Part shown: positions 11,198 to 23,926 of the stretch, piece by piece
Position numbering within the stretch: the first letter of the stretch is position 1
Layout: each line of letters begins with the position of its first letter
Assembly: GCF_003597395.2 (NCBI RefSeq)
Contig: NC_133772.1
Span: forward strand, 141,628,997-141,692,996
DNA length: 64,000 nt
Direction: 5' to 3'
From: Chelonoidis abingdonii
Lineage: Eukaryota > Chordata > Testudines > Testudinidae
Made by a program: the position numbers and the translations under genes
Notes under the pieces: model-generated
Databases searched by the model: none
Told to the model about the DNA's origin: nothing
The model's input: only the letters and a program-made list of their open reading frames with translations

Positions 11198-12245
11198 GAT
11201 ATGTTTATATTGTCATCCAAACATTATATCTGTACAGGCCTTCTCTTTCTCCATCCGCCACCATTCTGCTTACCCCAAAGTCAGCCTCACTCTCCAAGTG
11301 GTTTTCCCCAATCGTTCATTGTGCCTTTACCTTTGGGTCATTTTCTACTCAAAGAGTACCTTCCATGTTGTTACATTAAGAAACGACCTCCGTGTGGTCA
11401 AGAACCAAAAGTGTCGCATCTAGCCAGATCCTGTCTTCTTGGCAGTGCAATGCCAGGTGCCCCCAGACGGTGGAAAATGGATACTGAATTCATGGCTCAT
11501 CACAAGTGGATCTCCCCTGTTGGCCTTTCACAGCTTTTGCCAAACAGAAGCTAGGGGATACCATTCCCTGCTCTGAACTAACAGCTCAGACTGATGACCT
11601 ATACTCCCATCTACTAGTTCTTTTTTTTTACCTGTATATGTCTTGTCCTCTCACAACATCCTCTTGGATATGTGCTCTGCTAACCATATCAAAGCTGCTC
11701 TAATGAAGGTATAAACTATATACTCATGGGATTGGTGAGCACAGGAAAATGGCTCTTGAGCCAATAGTGCTCTTATTCTCAAGTTCCATTGGGATATCTT
11801 TTTCACTTGATTTTCATATTTGGTCTATTTTGGACAGGCTCATGATTGTTCACTCGCTTGGGTAATAACAATCATAACTTCAGATGGTATTCGTGATAAA
11901 TTAAGAGCAGCAGCAGACCCTGGCGGATTGGAATTGCCACACACCATACTGTGGGCCCGAAGAGATTCGTTAATGTGAACAGGAGCTCGAAGAATACGAC
12001 CTTACGAGGGTCATGGGGTGGGAGGGAATTTAGCTTAACTTTTTTTATATCCCCTAATACTGTGCTATTGAGGGTCAAATATTGTTTTAGGGATAAGGGC
12101 TATTTTTTGTTTACCCCTTGTGTAACATATGTCATAAAGTAGATAGGTAAGGTAATGGTTATTTTCTTTTACTGTAAGGGTTACAAAGGGAACCACATGA
12201 CCAGAGGACCCCAATCAGGAAACAGGATTTTCAAAAAGAAAGGGG
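11198..12245 (+). repeat. Indel-rich second copy of 9073-10042
   Basis: The order of text matches 9073-10042 throughout: 'gatatgtttatattgtc', the CR1 3' end (about 11375-11660, minus), the 'gggtcat ggggtgggagggaa' stretch, then the LTR start at about 12129. The copy carries many single-base insertions and losses, mostly in short homopolymers, which is the signature of uncorrected long reads and not of evolutionary divergence. I interpret it as the same locus assembled twice. The small frames inside it are meaningless. Confidence 0.8.
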
Positions 12246-14849
12246 GAACTCTGGAGTTTTTGGCTTTGTGCTGGGGTCTTTTGTTTTCCCGGCTGTGTGT
12301 AGACAAGTTTTTCGTCTGAAATACCATAAATAGCTCCACTCATATCTATTCCCATTCAAATGGGTTCCCACCTTAGACACACCATCGTGGTAAGTGGTAT
12401 CAAAGAAGCGCAGAACAAAGTCGAGATAATACGTGCAGCCGTTTTTGTATATATTAGTCATCAGCGCCTTATTAAACTTTGCCAGGTGAATTTTCTCACC
12501 TGTGCTCCTCCTGACCCCCAACATAGCCACCAGCAGATACGCAGAACCATCCGGCCGATCCTGGTCCCTTGCCTGGGATGCAATGGAAATCCTGGCATGC
12601 AGAAAGGGATCATTCGTCAGGCTCGTCGCCCAGGAAATCATTACCCCGCGGAGGGTTCTCCTGCGATCTAACTGGCCAGCTGGCCCTGTTGATAAAATTG
12701 GGCGGGTGGTTTTTCTGTGTTTTTCAGGGGGGCTGCGAGTGCCACAGCAGTCTGGGGTTGGGACTCAGTGTCCGCCGTGGTGTTCTGCAGTTGAGCGGGG
12801 GAGGCAGAGGGAGTTCGTTGCGGACACAGGACTGTGACGAGCGGAACTCGCCGGACCCCAGCGATGGCCTGAGGATGGGACCAGCGACTTGGCGACCCGG
12901 AGATCCCAGCCTCAGGATCAAGTCGGTCTGGCCAGTGGGGGACAAGGGCTGCGGGAGAGGACACTGGTGACTTGACCAGCCGCGTTCCAGCCAGAGGGCC
13001 AGAGGAGGCGAGAGAGGCCCCCAGGTCACTCTTGTCCCTGAGAGAATGAAGCCCAGCTGGATCAGAGAGGGGCTTTGGGGCCGGGGAATCCAGAGGTTCC
13101 AGCTGGGAGACGGGAAGCAGGCGGCGCTCGGGGCGGCAGACGGGGAGGCAGGGGCAGGATGAGAGCTTTGATTCTCGTCACTCTCACATCTGATGTGGTG
13201 CTGGATGCATACCCTGTGGAGCTGGAGCGTGGATTGTTGTACTAGTGGGGCTATTTCGTTGTTAGAGAGAATGGCGCCCAAGGATCGCTTGATGCCCCTG
13301 TGTGAATAGTTTTATCGTATATATGCATCCGAGCCTGTATTGTTGTTCTGCTTAAGTTGTCAGTATTAACTCTGCTTCTCTCTGGATAAGCTCCACTTTT
13401 CTCTCTGTTGTACATCTCTGTACTGATAAGTTTGTCTGTTTAAAGACATTGTCGCGAGAGCTTCGCGGTTCTTGTTTTCCTCGTTATCGAAGAACAGGCG
13501 CAGAGGGGAGGATGAGAATCTCTGTGACGGGCCCACAGGAGGCGCCTGTGTCGTATACTCGTTGCGGGACAGGCCCTAGAGCGCGGGGAGGGACAGAGCA
13601 AGCGCCAAACGGGTGCGGTCACTCTCTGTTCTCACTTCCTGTAGTGGGTGCCCGACGCGCCAGGAACGAGACACTACGCAAGGACACGAATGGGGGTGGG
13701 AAGTGTCCTTATGTTGAGACTGATGCTCAGGCGTTCCAGGAGCATGGAATGCAAGTTTGAGCGCCTCTGGCAAGCCCGAGTAGGAGATTGACGCTGTGCC
13801 CGGCTCGTATTCCAAGGGTGAAGTGTATTGATCCGGCACCGGCATGACCCGGAAAAGGGCGGGAAGGTTGGGGATTCTCCCTGAGATAAGTGCTATCGCC
13901 CGACTAGAACAGGCCGGCCACCCAGGCCACAGACTCCACACAGGGGCCCGCACCTGACAGTAGGAGGGTGCATGTGAGTTACCCAGCCCACTAAATCTGG
14001 CTCCAGCCCGGTAACCGAGAGCAAGCCGGCGGGACCATCCACCGATTGCTTGGGGAGTTCATTAATCACTCGCACGGCGAACAATCCTCGACTAGCCAGC
14101 AATGTGTCCGGCGGACTTTAACATCAGCCCCTGGCTCACGCGCTGCCTTCTCAGCTATGTCCAAGACCACCTCTAGTACCTGTCTGCTCTCCCCACGAAG
14201 CTAAGCAGACACTCGAATCGATCATGGTTGATTTGTGAGAAGCTCAACAGATTGAGTCCCTCGCTGCGGCTCTTTCTGCCTTCCCCCTTGATATACCGCC
14301 TCGAGAGGAGGAGCCAGTATCTATCTGACCAAGCGCCCCTGTGTAAACCCCCGCCCGGTCTCGCTCTCGCGCTCCCACCCGTTTTCTCCAGCCGAGGTGG
14401 ATGTGGTGACATTGGCCGACTTTTTCCCCCTAGCATCGTGCTTCTGGGCGCGCATACGCGCTGGGACTGGCTTTGCCCCCAATGCCTATAGTCCTTCTCC
14501 AGTGGCCGCTATCCAGGCCCGCAGGCGCCCGATCATGCAAGTAGGCCTGGCCCGTCCTCGATTTGATAGTGTGTATCACTGGTTGGCCCTGTGTGTGTCA
14601 TTCTCAGCTCTCGGGCGGTTATGGACTGGGGCGCGCACCGCTTAGCGATTCCGAGTATTGAAAACCTATCACGCACCAGCCCGGCCTCATCAACACTTAC
14701 GTACCCTTCAACCTGCCAGGTCTTTGCCTTCCTTTCCCCGCTCGCCCTCTTCCTGCCCTTGCATCAGCAGGGAGTTTGATCTTGTCATAGATCCAGGAGA
14801 CGCTCAGGGCTTGGACAGGGGGACCATCAGGGGCCCACTTCTGGAAGGT
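12246..14849. other. GC-rich, poorly interpretable sequence
   Basis: The first 70 bp continue the TGTCATAA-family LTR ('ggtcttttgttttcccggct'). After that the text is GC- and CpG-rich, with broken overlapping frames on both strands (for example 12724-13281 minus and 13576-13953 minus). None shows a domain. A 'gtgggtgcccgacgcgcc' string near 13646 looks like retroelement leader or primer-binding text but is not decisive. It sits next to error-rich duplicated sequence, so I regard it as raw long-read fill, possibly through an LTR retrotransposon. Confidence 0.4.
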
Positions 14850-14915
14850 GTTATCTAGTCCAACACCCCCTGGCGCTCATAAGGCAGGGACCAACCCCAA
14901 CTCAACATTTTCCTC
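14850..14915 (-). mobile_element. CR1 tail fragment, error-rich, minus strand
   Basis: 'ttatctagtccaacaccccc' followed by 'gcagggaccaaccccaactc' is an indel-bearing version of the CR1 3' end, the complement of the tail seen at 28750-28826. Confidence 0.55.
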
Positions 14916-15199
14916 ATGGCAGGGCTTGTAGCAAGGCCGACTCCTTCAAAAAATCCTTCTTAAGGGTGGGAGATTATAAGTGCTGATCCTCTCTATCTGT
15001 AAGGGGATCAAGTTACTTATCTTACATATGTGGGAAAACTATGGATATTTTAAGTCTGTATATTTCATTTCACTTAACAGTAAATATTATCCTATTTCAC
15101 AGAATGGGGCATATTTGGCACAGAGATTTAAGGATTGTATGGGCCTGGTAGGGTCACCAATTCATGCCGTTCGCTAAAGCGAAAAAGTTCTCATTATCT
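14916..15199. other. Intergenic sequence, nothing recognised
   Basis: Text becomes clean again from roughly 14930. No gene or named repeat. Confidence 0.4.
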
Positions 15200-15395
15200 T
15201 CCATGTATGAGATAGGAGACCGGGGGGTCTGGGTCTTGGGGGGTTTCTCCAGGGAAAGTCTGGGGGGACCAGAGCGAGGCAGGCGCTATATTTCTGTCTG
15301 GTGGCAGCGAGATAGATCCAAGCTGGGTATAAGCTTGGGGAAGGTTCACAGTAAACACTCAGATGTTGAACTCTAAGTCCAGATTTGAGACAGAT
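15200..15395 (+). mobile_element. Possible LTR 3' portion
   Basis: 'gggtttctccagggaaagtc', 'ctggtggcagcgaga' and 'ccaagctgggtataagcttg' resemble the 3' half of turtle LTRs, in which a 'ggtggcagcg' string follows the polyadenylation region. It may be the far end of the LTR whose start lies at 12129. The assignment is from memory and the limits are approximate. Confidence 0.35.
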
Positions 15396-16599
15396 GTTTA
15401 TTACACCATAAATGTAATTGGACCTAAAAAAATAAAAGAGGTGGGTTTTTTAATTGTGATGTGTTGAGATGAATATTAAAGATGAAATGAGAGATCATGA
15501 ATACATTCATTTTTATGTGATCCGTACCTCAAAAGAAACAGAAGAATCTTTTTATACGGAAGAGGGGGAAAAACATTTCCAAAGCCTGTTACAGACAGAA
15601 TCAATGTCTATGCTCCACAGCAAAGCCAATTTTGGGATTATTTTTCAAGAAAATGACAAAACAAGTCCAAACTTCATAATATAGTTCATGAAACACAGCA
15701 ACAGACTGAAGCAGCAGCCATAAGTAATGCATAACAATTTTGTTAATTAAACATTTAATGTAAGAGACCTGGTGAGTTAGTATTGGGTTGGTGATTTTTT
15801 GTTTTTTTGCAGATCTATTTTGAGAGATTGCAGAGCTGAGCAACTGTTCATCTGCCCACACTTGGAAATTATGGCCTTAGAGTAAATTATGGATGTAAAA
15901 GTGTTACCTGAAAAATGTATTATTTTATGCAGAACAAACAATTAGAAAGGTAGATAAGTGAAGGAGAAAGTGCTCCTGCTTTTAAAGACAAGCAGTTTCT
16001 CCAGAGCCCAGAGAAATCATCTGTACCTTTTTCTTGTCTTTTCCTTGGCCTGCATCTGAAATGCACCATTCACTATTAACATCTTGTTTCAAGTGGTAAC
16101 TCCGGGGAAGAACAAAATAAACTGTTTTTTCCTTGCAGCAGCCCTGATTAGTATGTATGTTCAAATGCATCAACCTAATGAGGCAGTTTCATTACAGCAA
16201 ACTACTGTATTCCGTATTCTGGAAGCTTCAGAACATCAGAAGAATTTTGAGGGGAGGGGAAAGCTATTAGTTAAACCCAAGGAGTCATAATGTAATAACA
16301 ATGACTGCCAAGAATTATGTTGGTTTCACTAATAACTGCTGCATGGAATGTAGAATTCTAGCACACTCATATTTTATTTCAAGGCATAATCTACTTTCTG
16401 AACAAGGCAGATTTTAGAGAGCTTTTGCACTGCAAGGCAAGATCTATCACACTGGAGACAGGAACATCTGACCCACATGTTAAATTAAGCAAGATGAGAA
16501 AAGGCACATTACTCTCAAATGCCATCAACGTGAAGACAGGTTTTGGTTTTCCTTCTGCATTTGGTTATTATAAATGAGATTGCATTGGAATTTGGTTGG
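15396..16599. other. Intergenic sequence, nothing recognised
   Basis: About 1.2 kb of AT-rich DNA with only short frames (such as 15469-15684 and 15601-15861), none of which resembles a protein I know. Confidence 0.45.
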
Positions 16600-16814
16600 G
16601 ATGATAATGAATGGTCAGTAAAAGCAGCAGAGAATCCTGGAGCGTGAGCTTTCGTGGGTGAATATCCACTTCATCAGACGCAGGTAGTGGAAATTTCCAG
16701 AGGTAGGTATATATATGCTAGCAAGCAAGCTAGAGATAACGAGGTTAGTTCAATCAGGGAGGATGGGGCCCTGTTCTAGCAGTAGAGGTGTGAAAACCAA
16801 GGGAGGAGAAACTG
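16600..16814 (-). repeat. Dispersed turtle repeat with GTGGGT...ACCCAC hairpin core
   Basis: Contains 'aaaagcagcagagaatcctg', then 'gagctttcgtgggtgaat', 'ccacttcatcagacgcag' and 'ctagagataacgaggttagt'. The complement of the same family is at 21090-21205 and 62640-62790, and an error-rich copy is at about 19085-19262. The family is very common in turtles. I do not know its class. This copy runs into the N gap. Confidence 0.7.
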
Positions 16815-16839
16815 NNNNNNNNNNNNNNNNNNNNNNNNN
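16815..16839. other. Assembly gap, 25 N
   Basis: Exactly 25 unknown bases. Gaps of this size are also at 40659-40683. A fixed 25-N size is what I would expect from a gap-filling program that could not close the gap. Confidence 0.95.
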
Positions 16840-17399
16840 TCAATTTATACATTTATATCTTAAATTGCCTCCATGAACATATATCTAGTCTCCCTGTTAA
16901 AACGCTCGACGAGACCTGGCTAACAAAAATGACGCTCCTCGGCTGTGCCCAGGCAAAGGAGTCCCTAATGCAGGAGTTGACTGTCACTGTGTGCAACGAA
17001 CCTTCCTTTATTGGCTTACAAAGCCTGCTGCCGGGGCATTGAAACAACTCACTAGTGATATCCATAGTCTTAGTCATTCCTCTTACGGGGCCTCAGGAGG
17101 CCACGACCAGAACACTATTTACCCGAGCGCTTACTACAGCCCATTGATCTGAGGAGAACTCGCCTAGGCTCCAACTATGCGAGCAGGCGACGGCAGCGGT
17201 GGAGCCCATTAGTACCAGGGAGCACGGCGAATGGCAATAACAAACCTACTGGCCTCACCGTGGGCCTGGATTGGGTAAGTTCTGTAATACCCAGGTTGAC
17301 AGAGCATGCGATGGAGGGGACACGCAGCAGAAGTATCAGCGAGTGACCAGTGACGGGGTTATTAACGGGTAATCGAAGGAATTCGCAGGCACCATGAGG
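16840..17399. other. Error-rich sequence beside a gap, unassigned
   Basis: No recognisable gene or repeat. The flanking sequence up to 19.15 kb is an error-rich copy, so this part is probably of the same quality. Confidence 0.4.
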
Positions 17400-19150
17400 T
17401 TTGCCAAGGCTCACCAATCTTAGAAAGAAAAAGAATCTCCTTGCAAAATGTGCAACAATTGATAAAGTGAAATCATGTGAGACAAACTCAAGACATGGAG
17501 CCACATGATACGTGTATACTATCACGTCTCAGACTAGAAACAAGCACATTTCAATTCATCGCATGGACAGAGAATCAAGGTTATGAAGATCACAGGAATC
17601 AAGTCAGAGCCAAAGCCATTCCACCCTCAGCAGGAAAACACTAGTCTTAGTTGGCATGATGCCACTTAGTGCTGAATTTTTGCCGGAGAGCCCTGAATAC
17701 CTCTCAGCTTTGACAGGTTCATGGCCCCAAGCACTCTCTGGCCTTGCAGCATCGTTTGAAATGTGAAAAAATTACTTAAGCCCCGGCAAGTAATTGCTTG
17801 AGCCGGCTACCTCTTCATTACAAATATAGCACTGGGCCATGTGCTTTGCACCTGGAACAGAATTGATGGTGGCGTACTGAGTTCTCCCATTGCTTTGAAC
17901 TGAGTAATTTTTTGGGGAGTAAAGAATGCCTCGCTGCAGCATCTGACTACCTTGGCGTTGGAGAGGAGGAAGCACTGTAACGAGTCAGTGTCGAGAGTGT
18001 AGTACTCCACTTCTCGCAGTTTGCGTCATTGACACCGGAGCAACTGCCATTTCGCTATACACCCACAGGCTCGTGATGTCGTAGGACCTATGGACATTGA
18101 GGTTGTCGGAAGCTGCATAGCAGAATGTTAGATTAGGCACTAATATATTATTAGGCGAGTAATTGGAGCTGTTCGTGCCCCCAGCCCTGGTCATCTTTCA
18201 TAACAAAGTTTATTAACTAAATAGATATCTGAATTATTGTGACGTGGTCTGAGGCAGTCATTCTCTTGAGGACACCTGAATGGCTTCCGCTTGTCTCCTG
18301 CTTCGAGTGCTGGGTGGTAGGAAAGCCACGGATTGCGCATTGAGGAAGGCATGGCAGAGTTTATAAGTTAAATTTTCACTGCCCCAATTATGCCTACTGG
18401 GTTACCGCGCCTTGCAATTATCTAGTCGCATGTGCGCTACTATATTTTCCACATGTGAGGCTTTTTATATGAATATACCCTTTGACTGGCATATTGCACC
18501 TCATAGCTTGACACGGGGCACAAACACCAAACTTGTATACCAGATAACGAGGGGATTCTCCAAGCCACACACAATCATACTAGTCAAGCTCTGTCACCTC
18601 ATCACTTTCCATTATCATAGAAGATGCACGCTATGCCTCAGTTTACCTTCTGACTGGTGGGGTGGTTTATTTCTTCAGCTAGACACTCCTAGGGCAGTGG
18701 ACCAGTCAAAAGTAACTAATGTTAATGAATTTACCCGACATTCGAACGGGGGCTGTTGATGGAATTAGGAACTCGTACCCTCTCTCATCTCAGAGCCACC
18801 ATTGCCATTGCACGGAACGAACCACTACTGCTGAAACTTTGTTGGCAAGCCTGTTGACGAGCCTAGGGACAAGGGTCCCAACAGGACTTAACCTGACATC
18901 AAGGCACTCTATCCAATATGTTTACATATTGGCTTTCATACACTTCTACACCAAAATCCCTACAGTTACCAGCTACGGAAAATCAGCTAATTTTCCCACT
19001 GCAGTTGTAACTGAAACCATTCAACTTATCAGAGGGCATGGCGTGTTAGTCTGGATGCTGTAACATACGCTCGTGACTCCTTTTATGACTACAGATTAGG
19101 GGGCATGACTTTACGTGGGGAATACCCACTTCGTCAGAACGCAGGTATAT
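17400..19150 (-). repeat. Error-rich inverted copy of 21080-22620
   Basis: Read in reverse complement this stretch follows 21080-22620 in order. Matching landmarks include 'aagtaattttttcacatt' (22258), 'ggtagtcagatgctgcagc' (22080), 'gtaaacatattggatagagt' (21307) and the hairpin-core repeat (21090). The copy has many small insertions and losses. Near 19085-19262 it runs on into text equivalent to 16650-16814. An inverted duplicate with raw-read errors suggests a long read that passed through a hairpin adapter, or a misplaced fill. Confidence 0.75.
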
Positions 19151-19262
19151 TATATTCCAGGGGTAGGATCTATATGACTGAAGCAAAGCATAAGCTAGAG
19201 ATAACGAGGTTATTCAATCAGGAGGATGGGGCCCTGTTCTAGCAGCTATAGGAGGGTGTGCT

Positions 19263-20929
19263 TGAGAAAACATTGCCTCAGGAACTAATGCGATTGGTGC
19301 CACCCCTGAGATGCCCGTCACAACCTCTCTATCACCATGATGTAGCAGCCTGCCACCTAATACAAAACCACATCCACACACAGATGGAGATACACAGCTG
19401 TCAGTGACAGTAATCCTGATGAGCCATCAGCATCAACTGGCTGCTGGCTCTGATGCTTTATATATTCCTCACTACACAACTTGTCTCAGTTTAATGAATA
19501 TATATCTCCAAGTCAGTGGCCTGACTATGGGCACAGGGGACCGCATTGGGCACAATTGCCAAATATTGCTTTATGGCTGACCGGAACAATGCTTCCTCAG
19601 TTCTCGTCCACTGTCACGCCCTTCCTCTCACCCTACGCTATCGATTGACCACCGAACATCTTCCATCATCTGGACCCATCAAGGGGTACGTATCGTGATG
19701 AGTAGAAATATTCCCACCATGATGGGCTAATCAGCTTCCGACCCCACACATCAAACCCAGCCTGGACCAAGTCGACTTACACGGAGGTCACCTTTCACAC
19801 ACCTCACGTGGCTCAGCATGATAGATCACTGGCAACATGTTATAACTGACGCACCCACGTGATATCGAACAGCAGCGATAACCGACCGGCTATGCTACTA
19901 CGGCCTTCAGGGCATCCACTCCGATCCCGCACAGTACTACCGAGATACCAATGTCTCAGCCCAAGCCACGTCGAGGGAGTGACAGTACAGAGACCGCCTG
20001 TCGTCGTCTCTACTAACGACCTCACAAGACAGATGCACCGGTATTGCATCCCCTGTACAAAAGCTCGTCGATAGAACAAGGCATATCTACTTAAACTACA
20101 CAATGAGCCACACAACACCAGAGCGAAAATGTATGAAACAGATTCAGAGCAGAAGCAACGTGTACCTCAGCGAGAGCGTTCACTCGGCAAGACAACCCAT
20201 ACAAAGAACACACGGTAGCGTCTCATATCCCAACATAAACAGTCCCCCAGCTAAAACCCCTCCAACGCAGTGGCATACAGGGATCTCAACCATCCTGGAG
20301 CGAGATCCATTGCGAGCCCACGCTCTTCAGCAGGTCGCGGTACCACGCGCCCTGAGATCCTTGCCTGACAGACGACCAGGCCAACACTGAAACGGTATTC
20401 ACTCACCAGTCAAATGGCACAACATGGGTCAGCAGCGCTAACATATGAGAGAAGGTCTATCAGGAAAGCCAATCCTATACGCAACAAGACCTCAGCATAT
20501 TCCCCGTGATAGGAACGCACGGCATCTCATATCACAGCAAACCAAGGCGCTTAGGAGCCTCGGACAGCGACACCAAATCACAGGGGAACCTATACCAGAT
20601 CACTGAAATACTCCCATACCTGGGTTCATAGTCACTCGGTGCAGGGCGCAGCCACAGTATATTAGACACGAGCCCATCAATAACTAGCCAGGAGGCGAAT
20701 GGCCCCCTTAGATGCTGTCCTCACTGATAGTCTTGAGTCGGAGTCGGCAAGACGCAGGACGAGGTCACGTACTGAAAAAAGGAAATGGAACGACACTAAG
20801 TGCTATATATATCGAAATGGCAGATAATAAACCAAACAACCTGAGTATGAGAAGCACCCCTTAGCAACACTCGCCTAGGCCACGACTAGTGTGAAGACAG
20901 TGCAGCACTGCAATGGGTTCCCTAAGCGC
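19263..20929. other. Spacer between the inverted arms, unassigned
   Basis: About 1.7 kb of complex sequence with unusually frequent CpG and no recognisable frame or repeat. It has the texture of uncorrected reads. Frames at 19859-20074 and 20103-20390 carry no domain. Confidence 0.4.
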
Positions 20930-21205
20930 CTAGGGGGGGTCCAGTGGCCTGACACAAATAACAGCTTCAGGACCAGACCTTCAAAAAGAAATTGCTTGAA
21001 GCTTCAGGTTCCATCTGCAAATTTAACAACCGATCAAGCTTCTGGACTAAACAAAGACTGTGAATGGCTGCAATTACAGACTGCGTCTGACGAAGTGGGT
21101 ATTCACCCACGAAAGTTCATGCTCCAAAACATCTGTTAGTCTATAAGGTGCCACAGGATTCTCTGCTGCTTTTACAGATCCAGACTAACACGGCTGCCCC
21201 TCTGA
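20930..21205 (+). repeat. Dispersed turtle repeat with hairpin core, internally deleted
   Basis: Begins near 'cttcaggaccagacctt', passes 'aaacaaagactgtgaatggc', then jumps to 'ctgacgaagtgggtattc' and ends 'actaacacggctgcccctct'. The ends match the family at 62640-62790 and the complement of 16600-16814. The part between the 'gaatggctgcaatt' text and the hairpin, present in 16650-16814, is missing here. Confidence 0.65.
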
Positions 21206-22904
21206 TAAGTGAATGGTCAGTTACCAACTGGCAGTGGGAAAGTAGCTGAGTTTCCTAGCCTGTTAACTGTTAGGGATTTTGGTGTAGAAGTGTATGAAAG
21301 CAATATGTAAACATATTGGATAGAGTGTTGACTGTGGTAAGTCTTTAACCCTTGTCTAACTGTAACTAGCTTGCAACAAAGTTCAGCAGAATGGTCGTTC
21401 CGGCAATGCAATGGGGCTCTGGAGAGAAGGGTCAGTTCCTATTCCTTCAACAGCCCCCGTGCGATGTCGGGTAAATCATTAACATTAGTTACTTTTGAAT
21501 GGTCACTGCCCTAGGAGGTCTAGCTGAAAGAATAAACCACCCCACCAGTCAGAGGTAAACTGAGGCATAGCTGCATCTTCATGATAAGGAAGTAAGTGTA
21601 TAGTTACTAAGTGATGATTGTGGGAATCAACTCTCATCATTACATTAAATAGGTAATATATGAATTCATCAAATTATAATTCATATAAAAAAGATCACTG
21701 GAAATAGTGCAATGGATGTAATTGCAAGGGTCCCAGTAGGCATAATGGGGCAAGTGATAAATTAATCTATAACTTGATGCTCACCAGGAATCCTGGCTTT
21801 CCACCACCCACACACAAGCACCCAATTACTTCCTAGGAGAGGCCAGAGTCCAATAATCAGATATCTATATTATTAATAAACTTTATTATGAAAGATGACA
21901 GGGCTGGGGGAAAACTCAATTATGTAAATAAATTAGTCAATATAAATTCTATGCCTTCCCTGACAACCCTCAATGTCCTTTCCTAGAATCACAGCTTGCT
22001 TTGCAGTTGCTCCGTTAATAAAGCAACCAGAGAGTATCACTCAGAACTGTGGTTACGTGACGTCATCTCTCAAGCCCAAGGTAGTCAGATGCTGCAGCAG
22101 AGACTTCCTTTACTCCCCAAAAAGTAGCTCAGTCAAAGCAATGGGAGAACTCAGTTACGCCACCATCAATTCCTGGCCAGGTGAAAACGCACATGGCCCA
22201 GTGCTATATTTGTAATGAAAGAGGTGCCAGGGCTCAAGCAATTACTTGCCGGGGCTTAAGTAATTTTTTCACATTCAAACCTGATGCTGCAAGCCCAGAG
22301 GTGCTGGGGCCATGAACTGTCAAGCTGAGAGGTATCAGGGCTCTCTGGCAAAAATTAAGCACTAAGATGGCATTCATGCAAAACATAGACAAGGTGTTCT
22401 CCTGCTGAGTGGAATGGCTTTGGCTCTGACTTGATCTCCTGTGATCTTCAATAACCTGATCTCTGCATCCATCGATGAATTGAAAGTCTGTTTCTAGTCT
22501 GAGACGTGACAGTATACACAGTATCATGTGGCTCCATGTCAGTGTCTCCACATGATTTCACTATCAAATTTGCACATTTTGCAAGAGATTTCTTTTTCTT
22601 TCTAATTGGCAGCCTGGCAAACCCTCTGTGAGATCTGAACCCTAAACTTACTGCTGAGTGTGGATATTCTGAAATTCCAGCTTCATTCATTCCCTCCTGC
22701 ATGCCGTCACCTGTAAGAAAAATTCCGCAGACCAAATCAGGCCCTCGGTGATATTTGTATAACCCCATTGCCTGCAGTGATTTACACCAGTGCCGCTCAT
22801 AGGACCCTAGGCGAAGCAGTTAGGCTCAGATATCAATGGGCATTAGAAGCGTAAATAGTGTTGTGGGTCTGGACCGTAATGACTAATTTTCAATGGTGTT
22901 TCAA
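21206..22904. other. Intergenic sequence, the cleaner arm of the inverted duplication
   Basis: Contains no recognisable gene. Its 21080-22620 part is what the error-rich inverted copy at 17400-19150 repeats. A short palindromic-repeat fragment ('accaaatcaggccctcggtg') lies near 22731-22800. Confidence 0.5.
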
Positions 22905-23133
22905 ATGGGCAGCAGGTTTTAAAATAAAAGGAAGTTCTTCACACAGTGCACAGTCAACTTGTAGAACTCCTTGCTGGAGGAGGTTGTGAAGGCTAGGACT
23001 ATAACAGGGTTTAAAGGAGAACTAGATAAATTCATGGAGATTAAGTCCATAAATGGCTATTAGCCAGGATGGGTAAGGAATGGTGTCCCTAGCCTCAGTC
23101 AGAGGGTGGAGATGGATGGCAGGAGAGAGATCA
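22905..23133 (+). mobile_element. CR1 LINE 3' region, cut by a gap
   Basis: 'aggaagttcttcacacagtg', 'cacagtcaacttgtagaact' and 'aactagataaattcatggag' are the closing part of CR1 ORF2 and the start of its 3' UTR. The 'tgtccctagcctcagtcaga' text, which should lead into the tail seen at 5203-5376, runs into the N gap. Confidence 0.85.
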
Positions 23134-23233
23134 NNNNNNNNNNNNNNNNNNNNNNNNNNNNNNNNNNNNNNNNNNNNNNNNNNNNNNNNNNNNNNNNNNN
23201 NNNNNNNNNNNNNNNNNNNNNNNNNNNNNNNNN
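23134..23233. other. Assembly gap, 100 N
   Basis: Exactly 100 unknown bases, presumably a scaffold gap of nominal size. The CR1 on its left and the LTR on its right are both cut by it. Confidence 0.95.
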
Positions 23234-23926
23234 CATTTGCTTGCACTCTGAACCCAGTTCTTATCACTCCCCTTAAGTGTCCTTGGACGTGAGGGGAGTG
23301 GTCTGAGGAGGAGGGACCTGGGCCCCGCCCTCACTCCACGCGTCCCAACCCAGGGCGCCTGGGGTCCTTGTGCGTGAAACCATCTTGACTAGCGGTTTCT
23401 TCCCTGCGGCTTAATTCCCTCTTCGATACCCGTCAGCTTGTGAAGCGGCCTTTCGCCTCTCCTTCTATACAAGCTGGTGCCCCTGTACCCGTAAGCGGAT
23501 TACCTGTTGGGCTTCCCAATCCCGCAGCCACGCCTCTCCCGACCTTCTATTTCTCTCTGGACCCTAAATCTCTCTTCCCTTCCTTTTGCTGACTTATTGG
23601 TATCGCGCGGCGCTCACCATAGTTCTGCACTGTCTTGCCTCCAATCCAACCTTTCCTCCTTCACCTACCACCCCTGTCTTCTGAACTGAAGCAGGGTTTC
23701 TATATCCATGACTGGGTCAGGTTGCTCTAACTGGCGATTTCAGGTGCTTCTAACTCACGACCAACAGCGTCTGCTTTCTTAAGTTTAAACACTTTAAAAA
23801 GATCAAACACTTTCCCAGATAAGTCTATCATGCCCCTAAACACTTGTCTCCTCCTTGGCAGGGCGTCCTTTTATAAGGCCCCTGCTAACCTCCATATGCT
23901 TGCCCTCTGGCCATGCTGTATCAACA
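23234..23926 (-). mobile_element. 3' LTR of a Ty3/Gypsy element, minus strand
   Basis: On the minus strand the LTR opens TGTTGATACAGCATGG at 23926, directly after a purine-rich tract (complement of 23927-23943, essentially GGAGGGGCGGGGG). This is where a polypurine tract should be. A TATA box (TTATAAAAGG, complement of 23867-23876) lies about 50 bp inside. The other end is lost in the N gap. RNase H text of the same element lies immediately upstream at 24040-24640, which supports the assignment. Base quality looks poor. Confidence 0.6.

Noticed and set aside
12724..13953. Overlapping 100-185 codon frames on both strands
   Set aside because: They lie in GC-rich, probably uncorrected sequence where stops are rare by composition. 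No domain, no consistent strand, and they compete with each other.
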